Part shown: positions 5,234 through 6,014 of the stretch, piece by piece | Layout of the letters: each line of letters opens with the position of its first letter | Numbering within the stretch: the first letter of the stretch is position 1 | NCBI GenBank assembly: GCA_947481755.1 | Contig: CANKHS010000084.1 | Coordinates: 1-6,014 of the forward strand | Direction of reading: 5' to 3' | Length of the DNA: 6,014 nucleotides | Source of the DNA: Actinomycetota bacterium | GTDB lineage: Bacteria; Actinomycetota; Thermoleophilia; Gaiellales; F1-60-MAGs149 | The notes under the pieces: model-generated | The model's database searches: none | What the model saw: the letters and a program-made list of their open reading frames with translations, nothing else | What the model was told of the DNA's origin: nothing | Program-made: the position numbers and the translations under genes

Positions 5234-6014
5234 GAGACACTCGCGGACTCGCCCTGCTCGGCGTGCTAATTGGCCTCGTGCTGATCGCCGTGCCGTGGCT
5301 CGGCAGTGATGCGTGGGCCTTTGTCGTGCCCGATGCCTCGGGCACCGGCGTGCTCGGACCACTCGTGCGAGCAGCCGGCGGCCACTGGGATCTCGGCGTC
5401 GTGCGCGCACCCGCACTGTTGGCTGGCGTCCTGGTCGCCGTGCTGGCGATCGTGCTGCCACGACGCGAACCTCTCCGTCGTGTCTTGCTGATCGTGGCCA
5501 CGGCTGGCGTCGTGCTCGCCTTGCTCGTCCCGGCCACGCTCTTGCAGGTTGGCCTGCGCGACAGCACTGCGCCGTGGTTCCACACCAATGACGCCGCCTA
5601 TCAAGTCGAGCTCGCCGGACAGCGCATCCTCGATGGGCACGACCCGTACGGCGGCACCTACCTCGGCACCGGCCTCGAGCGCTTCTACTCGCTCGACGGC
5701 ACGCCCGTCACCGATGGGCGCGTCGAGACGGTGGCGCTTGAGCACCTCGCGTACTTCCCCGGCCTGCCGGTGCTTGGTGCGGTGAGTGCCGCGTTGCCAA
5801 GCCCGCTCGGCGATGTCCGCGTGCTGATGCTCCTCTTCGCACTCGCGCTGCTCCCTGCCGCACTGCTGCTCCCCGGCGCGCTCGAACTGCGCCTCGCTGC
5901 GGGTGCGTTACTGGCCGCCAACCCACTGATGATCCGCAGCACCTGGTTTGGCATTCTCGATGCGCCTGTGGTGTTGGCGCTCGTGCTCGCGTTCGCACTG
6001 TCGCTGCGTGGCCG
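5230..6014 (+). CDS. Polytopic membrane protein, probable GT-C type glycosyltransferase, C-terminus beyond the window
   Basis: The gene begins with GTG 5230 inside the stop of the upstream gene (GTGA overlap). GAGGG at 5219-5223 lies six bases before it, a well-placed ribosome site. The frame is open for 261 codons to the right edge. A first helix (residues 8-23) is followed by several more hydrophobic segments. The outer loop after the helix at about 85-107 reads WFHTNDAAYQVELAGQRILDGHDPYGGTYLG (116-146). An acidic pair such as Asn120-Asp121, then a DGHDPYG stretch and later LEHLAYFPGLPVLG (170-183), is the arrangement seen in polyprenyl-phosphate-sugar using transferases of the GT87/DUF2029 and related GT-C families. 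It would add a sugar on the outer side of the membrane. Substrate and exact family are not determined. Its link to the ligase-like gene suggests joint work on an envelope glycan. Confidence 0.65.
   Translation, partial: MRDTRGLALLGVLIGLVLIAVPWLGSDAWAFVVPDASGTGVLGPLVRAAGGHWDLGVVRAPALLAGVLVAVLAIVLPRREPLRRVLLIVATAGVVLALLVPATLLQVGLRDSTAPWFHTNDAAYQVELAGQRILDGHDPYGGTYLGTGLERFYSLDGTPVTDGRVETVALEHLAYFPGLPVLGAVSAALPSPLGDVRVLMLLFALALLPAALLLPGALELRLAAGALLAANPLMIRSTWFGILDAPVVLALVLAFALSLRG

Overview
The window looks like chromosomal DNA from a GC-rich bacterium, most likely an actinobacterium. The best evidence is a SigR/RsrA-type thiol-stress sigma/anti-sigma pair that carries a textbook SigR-type promoter in front of itself. 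GTG starts, 4-base gene overlaps and starts without a Shine-Dalgarno (leaderless-looking) fit this. The species cannot be fixed from the sequence; a deep-branching actinobacterial group is a guess only.

Layout. Positions 1-721 (minus strand) hold a small secreted protein of unknown function. Its reading frame is cut by an in-frame TAG at 386-388 but stays open, and looks coding, on to the left edge. Positions 722-872 are non-coding, with short palindromes. Positions 873-1832 (minus) encode an L-carnitine dehydrogenase-like member of the 3-hydroxyacyl-CoA dehydrogenase family. Positions 1920-2806 (minus) hold the overlapping pair: ECF sigma factor (upstream) and cysteine-rich zinc anti-sigma factor (downstream). 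Positions 2807-2865 form a compact divergent promoter region. From 2866 to the right edge (plus) runs a tight three-gene set: heme A synthase (ctaA), an O-antigen ligase/polymerase-like membrane protein, and a polytopic membrane protein resembling GT-C glycosyltransferases, cut by the window edge.

How they work together. In the known SigR/RsrA circuit, the anti-sigma holds the sigma factor through a zinc site. Disulfide stress releases it, and the sigma factor then transcribes its own operon. A GGAAT-N18-GTT match at 2816-2841 supports that loop here. It also predicts a transcript beginning at or next to the ATG at 2806, giving a sigma isoform 21 residues longer than one starting at GTG 2743. 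Heme A synthase supplies the cofactor of aa3-type cytochrome oxidase. The two genes after it are probably envelope-glycan functions that share its transcript by position rather than by pathway.

The points most worth a second look are the amber-split secreted protein, the self-directed SigR promoter with its two possible sigma starts, and the ten-cysteine anti-sigma factor. I found no CRISPR array, tRNA, rRNA, insertion sequence or clearly new defence system.
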